Positions 1 to 5,251 of a stretch of 5,556 bases of DNA are shown piece by piece. Made by a program: the position numbers and the translations under genes. The stretch covers positions 1-5,556 of the forward strand of contig CALBLR010000074.1 of the NCBI GenBank assembly GCA_937896015.1, in the 5' to 3' direction. Under the pieces are notes generated by a model, which was not told the origin of the DNA, searched no databases, and saw only the letters and a program-made list of their open reading frames with translations. This DNA is from an uncultured Prevotellaceae bacterium. GTDB lineage: Bacteria > Bacteroidota > Bacteroidia > Bacteroidales > Muribaculaceae. The number at the start of each line of letters is the position of its first letter. Positions within the stretch are counted from its first letter, which is position 1.

Positions 1-819
1 GGCAATCACGTCGGTATAGCCCTCCACCATATACACGCAGTCCTCCTTGGTGATGGCGCGCTTGGCCTGGTAAAGACCATACAACTCGCGGTTTTTGACA
101 TAGATGGCCGACTCGGGCGAGTTGAAATACTTGCCCACATTGGGCACTTTTTTAAGCACACGGCCGCCAAAGGCAATCACCTTGCCTGCCACGTTGAATA
201 TGGGAAACATCACGTTGCCACGGAAGCGGTCGAAGCCGCCGCCACGCTTGTCGTCGATGCAAAGGCCCACCTCAAACAGGAATTTCTTGTTGTAGCCCTT
301 GGCCGTGGCAGCACTGTAGAGGGCAGTGCTCTTCTCGGGCGAATAGCCCAAGTGAAACTTTCTGATGGTCTCGTCGGAGAAACCGCGCTCGCGAAAGTAG
401 GCCAGGCCTATGTTGCGGCCCTCGTCGGTGTCGTGAAGCTGACTTTCGAAGAATCCGCTGGCAAACTCATTGATCACGAGCATGCTTTCGCGCTCGCTCT
501 GCTTCTCGCGCTCGGCGTCGGTCATTTCGCGCTCGTGCACCTCGATGTGATATTTGTTGGCCAGGTATTTCAGCGCCTCATAGTAGCTGATTTGCTCATG
601 CTCCATTATGAAGTTGACGGCGCTGCCGCCCTTGCCGCAGCCAAAGCAGTGACACAGACCCTTGGAGGGCGACACCACAAACGACGGGGTTTTCTCGTTG
701 TGAAACGGACACAGGCCAACGTAGTTGGCCCCACGCCGGTGAAGGCTCACAAAGTCGGAAACCACATCGACAATGTTGGCTGTATCAAGTATTTGGGTGA
801 CTGTAGCTCTGTCAATCAT
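1..819 (-). CDS. dnaG: DNA primase DnaG, N-terminal part (3' end beyond window)
   Basis: DnaG makes the short RNA primers that start leading- and lagging-strand DNA synthesis, working at the replication fork with the replicative helicase. The 273 codons visible cover the N-terminal zinc-binding domain and the start of the catalytic core. The CHC2 zinc ligands are seen as C37, H40, C58 and C61 (C-x2-H-x17-C-x2-C), with the typical GLCPFHNEKTPSF and CHCFGCGKGG surroundings. Later come the primase-core motifs DRFRGNVMFPI (about 197-207), AFGGR (216-220) and KYFNSPE (230-236). The first TOPRIM motif EGYTD (266-270, usually EGYMD; catalytic Glu E266) lies at the window edge. The start is the ATG at 819: an in-frame TGA lies just upstream and a well-placed promoter sits 25-55 bp before it. 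The gene is cut only by the window boundary; no internal damage is seen. It is divergent from rlhA. Confidence 0.97.
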   Translation of the reverse strand, partial: MIDRATVTQILDTANIVDVVSDFVSLHRRGANYVGLCPFHNEKTPSFVVSPSKGLCHCFGCGKGGSAVNFIMEHEQISYYEALKYLANKYHIEVHEREMTDAEREKQSERESMLVINEFASGFFESQLHDTDEGRNIGLAYFRERGFSDETIRKFHLGYSPEKSTALYSAATAKGYNKKFLFEVGLCIDDKRGGGFDRFRGNVMFPIFNVAGKVIAFGGRVLKKVPNVGKYFNSPESAIYVKNRELYGLYQAKRAITKEDCVYMVEGYTDVIA

Positions 820-833
820 GAATCAATGCGCAT
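816..833 (-). other. Possible five-codon leader ORF overlapping the dnaG start
   Basis: An ATG at 833 opens a five-codon frame (MRIDS) whose TGA stop at 818-816 overlaps the dnaG ATG at 819-817 as ATGA. If transcription starts about 6 bp after the predicted -7 box, this ATG would lie only a few bases from the 5' end of the message. Whether it is translated is unknown; an ORF this short can arise by chance. Confidence 0.2.
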
Positions 834-843
834 TAATCAACCA

Positions 844-874
844 CAAATTTACTAAAATTATGCGCCAATTCAAA
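844..874 (-). promoter_or_regulatory. Bacteroidetes-type promoter of dnaG
   Basis: On the minus strand a perfect -33 box TTTG (plus-strand CAAA, 871-874) is followed after exactly 19 bp by a perfect -7 box TAAATTTG (844-851), matching the Bacteroidetes primary sigma factor pattern TTTG-N19-21-TAnnTTTG. Transcription should start near 838, leaving a leader of only about 19 nt before the dnaG ATG. Confidence 0.8.
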
Positions 875-884
875 ATGGCGCCCG

Positions 885-917
885 CTTGCAGCGTTTAACC
901 GAAAAAGCTTAATTTTG
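885..917 (+). promoter_or_regulatory. Bacteroidetes-type promoter of rlhA
   Basis: A perfect -7 box TAATTTTG lies at 910-917. A -33-like box CTTG (885-888) precedes it by 21 bp. The predicted transcription start is near 923, giving a 5' leader of about 53 nt. The -33 box is one base off consensus, so this promoter may be weaker than the dnaG one that faces away from it. Confidence 0.65.
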
Positions 918-975
918 CATCATGAAAGCAATTTAGAGCGGCGGCATCAGCCACACTAAACACAAAAAGGCGAAA

Positions 976-2817
976 ATGAACAAACCACGACAAATAGAAC
1001 TGCTTGCCCCGGCACGCAACAAGGAGGTGGCCTTCGAGGCCATTAGGCACGGTGCAGACGCCGTGTATATAGGTGCGCAAAAATTTGGCGCACGGGCCGT
1101 GGCCGGCAACGGCACCGATGACATAAAGGAAGTGTGCGACTATGCGCATATATTTAACGCAAAGGTTTATGTCACCATAAACACAATTCTGTATGACAAC
1201 GAATTAGAGCAGGCACAAAAACTCATATGGGACTTGTATTATGCAGGGGCCGACGCACTGATTGTGCAAGACCTGGGCATACTGCAAATGCACCTGCCGC
1301 CCATTGCCCTGCACGCAAGCACACAGTGCGACCTGCGCACGCCCGAGAAGGCGCGCTTCCTGGAGTCGCTGGGCTTCACACAGCTGGTGCTGGCCCGCGA
1401 GCTGACGCTGGACGAGGTGAAGACAATTGCCGGCGCGGTGAAGGTGCCGCTTGAGGGATTTGTGCACGGCGCGCTGTGCGTGAGCTACAGCGGACGCTGC
1501 CAGGCAAGCCAGGCCATTTGCGGCCGCAGCGCCAACCGCGGCGAGTGCTCACAGATATGCCGTCTGAAATATGACCTGACCGACGGACACGGACGCGTGC
1601 TGGTGGCGGGCAAGCACCTGCTGTCGCTTAAGGACAACAATCAAAGCCGCAACCTGCGCCGGCTGATTGACGCGGGCATAAGCTCGTTTAAGATTGAGGG
1701 GAGGCTTAAAGACGCCTCATATGTGAAAAACGTGGTGGCTTACTACCGCCAAGCACTCGACACCATAATCAACGCCGACGACTCGCTGGAGCGGGCTTCG
1801 GCCGGGAGCTGCACCTACACCTTCGCCCCGCAGCTAAACGGCAGTTTCAACCGCGGTTTCACCGACTATTTTGTCGGCGGCCACCCACTGCCCAACGGGC
1901 ACAAAATGGCCGCCATCGACACGCCAAAGTCGGTGGGTGAGCCGCTGGGGGTCGTGACGCGCGCCAGTGGACTGCAGCTGGTAATCGACACCTCGAAGCC
2001 CATTTCCAATGGCGACGGGCTGGGTCTGGTGACCGACAACGGCGAGCTGGTGGGTGCCCGCGTGAACCGCGCCGAGGGGACGACGGTGCATCTGCGCGAG
2101 CGCATTGAAGCGCAGCGCGGCCAAATGGTGTACCGCACGTTCAACAAGCGGCTCGATGACAAGCTGTCGAAGCCATCAGCGCAGCGACAGATTTGGGTCG
2201 ACGCCTCGCTTAGGCAAGCCAACGGCAAACTTATATTAGAACTCAAAGACGAGCGTGGCAACGGTGTGATTCACAGCATTGAGCACGAAGCCACAGAGGC
2301 CAACACGCCACAGGGGCAAAGACAGCGCGACGCGATGTCGAAACTTGGCGGCACCATCTACACCCTGCGCCACTGCCAGGCGCTCGACGACCAGTTCATA
2401 CCAGCCTCGGTGCTGACTCGACTAAGGCGCGAGGCCATTGAACTGCTCGACCATGCCCAGCTGGCTAGCCGACGCAGGCCGCTGCCTGGCAAGCACGGCG
2501 ACGCCCACTGCCCCACTGCAAGCCTTGGCTATGCCGACAATGTGGCCAACCGCCTTGCCCGGGCCACCTACGCCCAATGCGGCGCAACGGCGGCCGAGCC
2601 TGCCATGGAATGCTGGGAAGGCAGCAAAAGCCCGATAGGCAAAGTGGTGATGAACACACGCTACTGCATCAGGCGCGAACTGGGGTGCTGCCTTCGCGAT
2701 GCCAAGACGGCACACAAGTTGCCCGGCACGCTGCAGCTGCACTGCGGCCGCACCACAATGCAAGTGGTGTGCCACTGCGACAAATGTGAAATGGAATTAG
2801 TGCTGATTGAGCGGTGA
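976..2817 (+). CDS. rlhA: U32-family protein, RlhA-type 23S rRNA C2501 hydroxylase
   Basis: In E. coli, RlhA (YdcP) is needed to make 5-hydroxycytidine at C2501 of 23S rRNA, in a process dependent on iron-sulfur assembly and on the chorismate/prephenate pathway. The old name 'peptidase/collagenase U32' reflects early work on the family. This 613-residue protein aligns from memory with E. coli RlhA (about 650 residues) along its whole length. The N-terminal TIM-barrel-like part begins IELLAPARN (7-15) and contains GADAVYIG (26-33) and LHASTQCDLRT (112-122). The U32 signature runs 160-178, with E160, F162, G165, C168, G173, C175 and S178. C168, C175, C191 and C195 are likely Fe-S ligands. RSANRGECSQICR (184-196) and SFKIEGRLKD (237-246) follow. 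The C-terminal part (about 400-613) matches the RlhA-specific extension, ending at CDKCEME (601-607). It lacks the last roughly 35-40 residues of the E. coli protein. That extension separates it from the shorter TrhP/YegQ tRNA hydroxylase. The ATG at 976 has no strong ribosome binding site, only AGG at 968-970. Confidence 0.9.
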   Translation: MNKPRQIELLAPARNKEVAFEAIRHGADAVYIGAQKFGARAVAGNGTDDIKEVCDYAHIFNAKVYVTINTILYDNELEQAQKLIWDLYYAGADALIVQDLGILQMHLPPIALHASTQCDLRTPEKARFLESLGFTQLVLARELTLDEVKTIAGAVKVPLEGFVHGALCVSYSGRCQASQAICGRSANRGECSQICRLKYDLTDGHGRVLVAGKHLLSLKDNNQSRNLRRLIDAGISSFKIEGRLKDASYVKNVVAYYRQALDTIINADDSLERASAGSCTYTFAPQLNGSFNRGFTDYFVGGHPLPNGHKMAAIDTPKSVGEPLGVVTRASGLQLVIDTSKPISNGDGLGLVTDNGELVGARVNRAEGTTVHLRERIEAQRGQMVYRTFNKRLDDKLSKPSAQRQIWVDASLRQANGKLILELKDERGNGVIHSIEHEATEANTPQGQRQRDAMSKLGGTIYTLRHCQALDDQFIPASVLTRLRREAIELLDHAQLASRRRPLPGKHGDAHCPTASLGYADNVANRLARATYAQCGATAAEPAMECWEGSKSPIGKVVMNTRYCIRRELGCCLRDAKTAHKLPGTLQLHCGRTTMQVVCHCDKCEMELVLIER

Positions 2818-2819
2818 TT

Positions 2820-2844
2820 AGCTAAGACTGCTTAATGCTTAGCT
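2820..2844. other. Inverted repeat at the rlhA/amidase convergent junction
   Basis: AGCTAAG (2820-2826) and CTTAGCT (2838-2844) form a perfect 7-bp stem with an 11-base loop, starting 2 bp after the rlhA stop and covering the last codons of the amidase gene. It could slow or end transcription from either side. However, the stem is AT-rich and no T tract follows in either direction, so it does not meet the usual picture of an intrinsic terminator. Confidence 0.3.
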
Positions 2845-3634
2845 TAAAGTCGTCGGCATCTCGCCACGCGGGGAACTTTTGGCGGAAACGCACCAAAGCC
2901 TCAGGCGAAAGATCGGCCGCGGCAATGCAGCTGCCTTCGGCTCGCCGGACAATGCACTTGCCCTTGAAGTCAAACACCAGCGAGGTGCCATCGCCATAGT
3001 TGACGCCGGAGGCGTCGGTGCCGCAGCGGTTGGCCCCGCACACATAACACTCGTTTTCGATGGCGCGCGCGGCCAGCAGCGTGCGCCACGCGTTGATGCG
3101 CGCCATAGGCCAGTTGGCCACCACCAGCAACACATCGTAGGCATTGTCCACATTGCGGCAAAACACCGGAAACCTAAGGTCGTAGCAAGTGATGAGCTTG
3201 ATATTCATGCCGCGGAAGCGCACTATCGGCGCCTCGTGAAACCCGCGGTTATACACCTTGTCCTCGCCGGCGAAGCCAAACAGATGGCATTTGTCGTAGA
3301 ACGTCTCGTCGTCGTGCGGCTCGATGAAAAACGCGCGGTTGTAGAGCTGCCCAGCCGTGCGGGCCAGGAAACTGCCGGCTATGGCCACGCTGCGCTCATT
3401 GGCCATGGCCTTGAGCCGCTGAATGGTGTCGCCAGTGCCTCGCTCAGCCAGCTGCTGGGCAAGGTCGGCGTCGTCGGCTATGAAACCCGTGGAAAACATC
3501 TCGGGCAGCACCACCACGTCGGTGTCGTCGGGCAGGCGGCGCATGGCCTCGGCCACACGGGCAAGATTCTGCTCCTTGTCGGCCCAGCAAATGTCGCTCT
3601 CAACGATTGCGACCCTTAAATTTCGTGACAGCAT
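2822..3634 (-). CDS. Nitrilase-superfamily amidohydrolase, YafV-like omega-amidase
   Basis: This 270-residue protein belongs to the carbon-nitrogen hydrolase family. It most resembles E. coli YafV, which hydrolyses 2-oxoglutaramate and related alpha-keto acid amides formed by glutamine transaminases, releasing ammonia and the keto acid (metabolite repair in the cytoplasm). The catalytic triad is visible: Glu45 in VVLPEMFSTGF (41-51), Lys115 in FYDKCHLF (112-119) and Cys150 in LITCYDLRFPV (147-157); E124 in FAGEDK is the usual second glutamate. VVANWP (171-176), LLAARAIENECYV (186-198) and the C-terminal KFPAWRDADDFKL (253-265) closely follow the YafV subgroup. Length is normal (YafV is about 256). 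The ATG at 3634 places the first beta strand (LRVAIVESD) at residues 6-14, as expected. It lies 59 bp after the acyltransferase gene in the same direction, and no good promoter is seen in that gap, so it is probably the last gene of that operon. Exact substrate is inferred from the family. Confidence 0.88.
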   Translation of the reverse strand: MLSRNLRVAIVESDICWADKEQNLARVAEAMRRLPDDTDVVVLPEMFSTGFIADDADLAQQLAERGTGDTIQRLKAMANERSVAIAGSFLARTAGQLYNRAFFIEPHDDETFYDKCHLFGFAGEDKVYNRGFHEAPIVRFRGMNIKLITCYDLRFPVFCRNVDNAYDVLLVVANWPMARINAWRTLLAARAIENECYVCGANRCGTDASGVNYGDGTSLVFDFKGKCIVRRAEGSCIAAADLSPEALVRFRQKFPAWRDADDFKLSIKQS

Positions 3635-3693
3635 AACTCTATCTCTGTGTATATATGTAAACTAATAATCAATGTCGCCTTCCACTATATTGG

Positions 3694-4239
3694 CTAAAGG
3701 CCTGTGGAAAACTTTTCGGGGAAGCGGGCAAAAGCATGGCTCGAATAATAGCGTTTTATGGCCAGCAAGTCGGCCTCGACATCGCCCGTAGGCTCAAAAG
3801 CCTTGTCGATGCACACATGCTTGTGCTTGTAGTCGATGTAGGCCAGCAGCACGGGCACACGTGAATCGCGCGCAATGTGCAAGAAGCCCTTGTGCCAGTT
3901 TGGATTGAGGCTGCGGGTGCCCTCGGGGGTGACGGCAATGGCCAGACGCCGGCGCTGCGCCATCTGCGCCACCACACCGGCCGACACATTGGTGCGGCGG
4001 TGCTGCGCCACAGGCACGCCTCCTATAGCCTTAAGCAAAAAGCCCAAAGGGAAGAAAAACCAGGTGTCCTTCATCATGAAGCCGGCGGTCATTCCCTTTG
4101 AGCGTATGCACAGCTCTCCCAAAATGAAATCCCAGTTGCTGGTGTGCGGCGCCACGCAAATTATGCACTTGTCGGGCATATCCACGTTCACGCTAAAGCG
4201 CCAGCCCGCAGATTTCAAAATAAGTCCTGCGAGATTCAA
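3694..4239 (-). CDS. Small PlsC-like 1-acylglycerol-3-phosphate acyltransferase family protein, TTG start
   Basis: This family moves acyl groups onto lysophosphatidic acid or similar acceptors at the inner membrane during phospholipid synthesis. At 181 residues the protein is shorter than standard PlsC (about 240). Motif I is H-x4-D at H32-D37 (PHTSNWDF), motif III is E106-G-T-R109 in VTPEGTRS, and VPV (128-130) fits motif IV. Motif II is GGVPVAQHRR (73-82): the position usually held by Arg is Gln79, with Arg81 and Arg82 just after. A hydrophobic stretch (60-69, FFFPLGFLL) is the only membrane-like segment; there is no N-terminal anchor. The start must be TTG at 4239: an in-frame TGA lies at 4248-4246 and no ATG precedes motif I except Met21, only 11 residues before H32. 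The gene follows the 110-residue hypothetical by 13 bp, suggesting coupled translation. The actual acceptor (LPA, an ornithine/glycine lipid precursor, or another lipid) cannot be told from sequence. Confidence 0.85.
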   Translation of the reverse strand: MNLAGLILKSAGWRFSVNVDMPDKCIICVAPHTSNWDFILGELCIRSKGMTAGFMMKDTWFFFPLGFLLKAIGGVPVAQHRRTNVSAGVVAQMAQRRRLAIAVTPEGTRSLNPNWHKGFLHIARDSRVPVLLAYIDYKHKHVCIDKAFEPTGDVEADLLAIKRYYSSHAFARFPEKFSTGL

Positions 4240-4252
4240 GTCGTGTCAGTCT

Positions 4253-4585
4253 TTATTTGCTCTTGGGCACGAGAGCGTTCATTTCTTTGGCAATCTTCTC
4301 GGTCTCTTCGCGCATATACTTTGCGAGGTCTTTCTCGGCCTGCTTGAAGAATGCGCGGCGGGCCACATTGTATGCTTTCTTGCTGTCGAAGTCCTTTGGT
4401 TTCTTGTCGAAGTCAACCGACACGCGGTTAACGGCCTCAGCCTGAAGAAGTGCAATGTTAACGATTATGTTGTCCCACTTGTCGAGGTCTGCGCCTTCGA
4501 TTGTGTCTTCTGCAAAGAAGCACTCACCCACCATTTCGCTGCATGCATAGCGGATGGCTCTTTTAAGTTGTCTTTTGTTAGCCAT
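4253..4585 (-). CDS. Conserved hypothetical protein, 110 residues
   Basis: Function unknown. The protein starts MANKRQLKRA and I associate this opening with a small, uncharacterised Bacteroidales family, though I cannot search to confirm it. It is highly charged and looks mostly alpha-helical: a basic N-terminus (K4, R5, K8, R9), an acidic middle (E26-D38), a linker rich in K and D (58-70), and a long charged helix from about 69 to 104 with a KQAEKDLAKYMREETEKIAKEM pattern typical of an amphipathic or coiled-coil helix (residues 81-102). There is no signal peptide, membrane segment or recognisable catalytic motif; the two cysteines (C15, C22) are not arranged as a metal site. The ATG at 4585 agrees with family N-termini as I recall them. 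It has its own candidate promoter upstream and lies 13 bp ahead of the acyltransferase gene, so the two are probably co-expressed; a shared role in the envelope is possible but unproven. Confidence 0.8.
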   Translation of the reverse strand: MANKRQLKRAIRYACSEMVGECFFAEDTIEGADLDKWDNIIVNIALLQAEAVNRVSVDFDKKPKDFDSKKAYNVARRAFFKQAEKDLAKYMREETEKIAKEMNALVPKSK

Positions 4586-4603
4586 AACTGATGTTTATTG
4601 TTT

Positions 4604-4639
4604 TTAATATAATGTTTCTTTCACATTGCGGCGGCCCAT
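4604..4639 (-). other. Possible 11-codon leader ORF with perfect Shine-Dalgarno-like sequence
   Basis: Within the predicted 5' leader of the hypothetical gene, AAGGAGG (plus-strand CCTCCTT, 4641-4647) lies one base before an ATG at 4639 that opens the frame MGRRNVKETLY, closed by TAA at 4606-4604. A spacing of one base is too short for normal use of the site. The AAGGAGG may therefore be unrelated to this ORF, or act as a ribosome-binding or regulatory element. Low confidence that the peptide is made. Confidence 0.2.
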
Positions 4640-4656
4640 GCCTCCTTAATGCATTG

Positions 4657-4687
4657 CTAAGTTACAAAAAATTATTCACACTGCAAA
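4657..4687 (-). promoter_or_regulatory. Candidate promoter for the hypothetical-acyltransferase-amidase operon
   Basis: On the minus strand TTTG (4684-4687) is followed after 19 bp by TAACTTAG (4657-4664), one mismatch from TAnnTTTG. It begins just after the yraN stop codon (4691-4689). The predicted start near 4651 gives a leader of about 65 nt before the ATG at 4585. Confidence 0.55.
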
Positions 4688-4688
4688 C

Positions 4689-5069
4689 TCAGCTGTAGGT
4701 GCGCAGTGGCGGATAGAACGCATTCGGGTAGTATTCGAGCTTGAAGCTGTCGGGCGAGGAGCCTATCAGTATAATCACGTCGTACTGCACCGGCATCTGC
4801 AGGCGGCAGTAGTTCACATAGCCGTTGGCAGCGTTCACGAGGTTGCGCATCTTCTGGCGCGTGATTGAGCGCATGGGGTCGAAGTGGGCGTCGCTGGCAC
4901 GCGTCTTTACCTCCACTATGTGAAGCACGCGGTCGGCCGACTGCGCCACTATGTCGATTTCCAGGTGGTTGAGCCGCCAGTTGGTTTCCCTGATGGTCAT
5001 TCCCTGCTTAATCAGGAATTCGGTGGCAGCGGTCTCGCCGGCCGCGCCCAGTTGGTTGTGAAAAGCCAT
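4689..5069 (-). CDS. yraN: YraN/UPF0102 family protein, predicted endonuclease-like fold
   Basis: The YraN family has the restriction-endonuclease-like (PD-(D/E)XK) fold found in Holliday-junction resolvases; its cellular role is poorly known, with links to DNA repair or uptake proposed by fold only. With the start at 5069 the protein is 126 residues, the usual family length of about 120. It opens MAFHNQLGAAGE, matching the family's N-x-x-G-x-x-GE start (E12). NWR (30-32), the E37-I-D39 motif (LEIDIVAQ) and E53-V-K55-T-R (VEVKTR) are the expected active-site residues in order. A C-terminal YDVI (97-100) also fits. A longer reading from the ATG at 5123 would add 18 residues. It is rejected because those residues are not family-like and because that ATG lies upstream of a perfect -7 box (5101-5108). 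The gene stands between two promoters, so it is probably transcribed alone. Confidence 0.92.
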   Translation of the reverse strand: MAFHNQLGAAGETAATEFLIKQGMTIRETNWRLNHLEIDIVAQSADRVLHIVEVKTRASDAHFDPMRSITRQKMRNLVNAANGYVNYCRLQMPVQYDVIILIGSSPDSFKLEYYPNAFYPPLRTYS

Positions 5070-5100
5070 GTCTGCTTGGTTTGTTGCGTTAATACTGGTG

Positions 5101-5131
5101 CAAATATATCGAAAGCGCGGCAAAAAAAGAA
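5101..5131 (-). promoter_or_regulatory. Candidate promoter of yraN
   Basis: A perfect -7 box TATATTTG on the minus strand (plus-strand CAAATATA, 5101-5108) lies 31 bp before the yraN ATG. The -33 position, about 19 bp further upstream (5128-5131), reads TTCT within a T-rich stretch rather than TTTG, so only the -7 element is convincing. Predicted start near 5095, leader about 25 nt. The rest of the gap to the next gene (5132-5251) shows no clear terminator, only a 10-bp perfect palindrome TGGCCGGCCA at 5255-5264 inside the end of that gene. Confidence 0.55.
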
Positions 5132-5251
5132 AAGATTGCGAGCCTAAAACTCACAACCCTTTCCATCAATTATAATGCATCAAACACGCTTACACTTTTT
5201 CCGCATCACCGAAACAGCCCAATATGTGGTGCTTTAGCCGTTTCAATCACA

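Noticed and set aside
352..855. Open frame of 167 codons on the plus strand
   Set aside because: It lies opposite dnaG, whose motifs are clear; the translation has no family features and is a by-product of GC-rich codon use.
2422..2775. Open frames on both strands in the 3' part of rlhA
   Set aside because: The RlhA C-terminal extension with its conserved cysteines accounts for this stretch; the alternative frames look like shadows.
2879..3619. Open frame of 246 codons on the plus strand
   Set aside because: It mirrors the amidase gene, which carries the full catalytic triad on the minus strand; the plus translation has no recognisable domain.
3635..3693. Possible separate promoter for the amidase gene
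   Set aside because: The best -7-like match (TAGTTTAC) misses two bases of TAnnTTTG, and no TTTG sits at a suitable distance; operon transcription is simpler.
3875..4591. Open frame of 238 codons on the plus strand spanning two minus-strand genes
   Set aside because: It crosses the acyltransferase, the gap and the hypothetical gene, and its protein shows no consistent composition or motifs.
4611..4627. AATGT/ACATT inverted repeat in the leader of the hypothetical gene
   Set aside because: A 5-bp AT-rich stem with a 7-base loop is too weak to call a riboswitch or attenuator.
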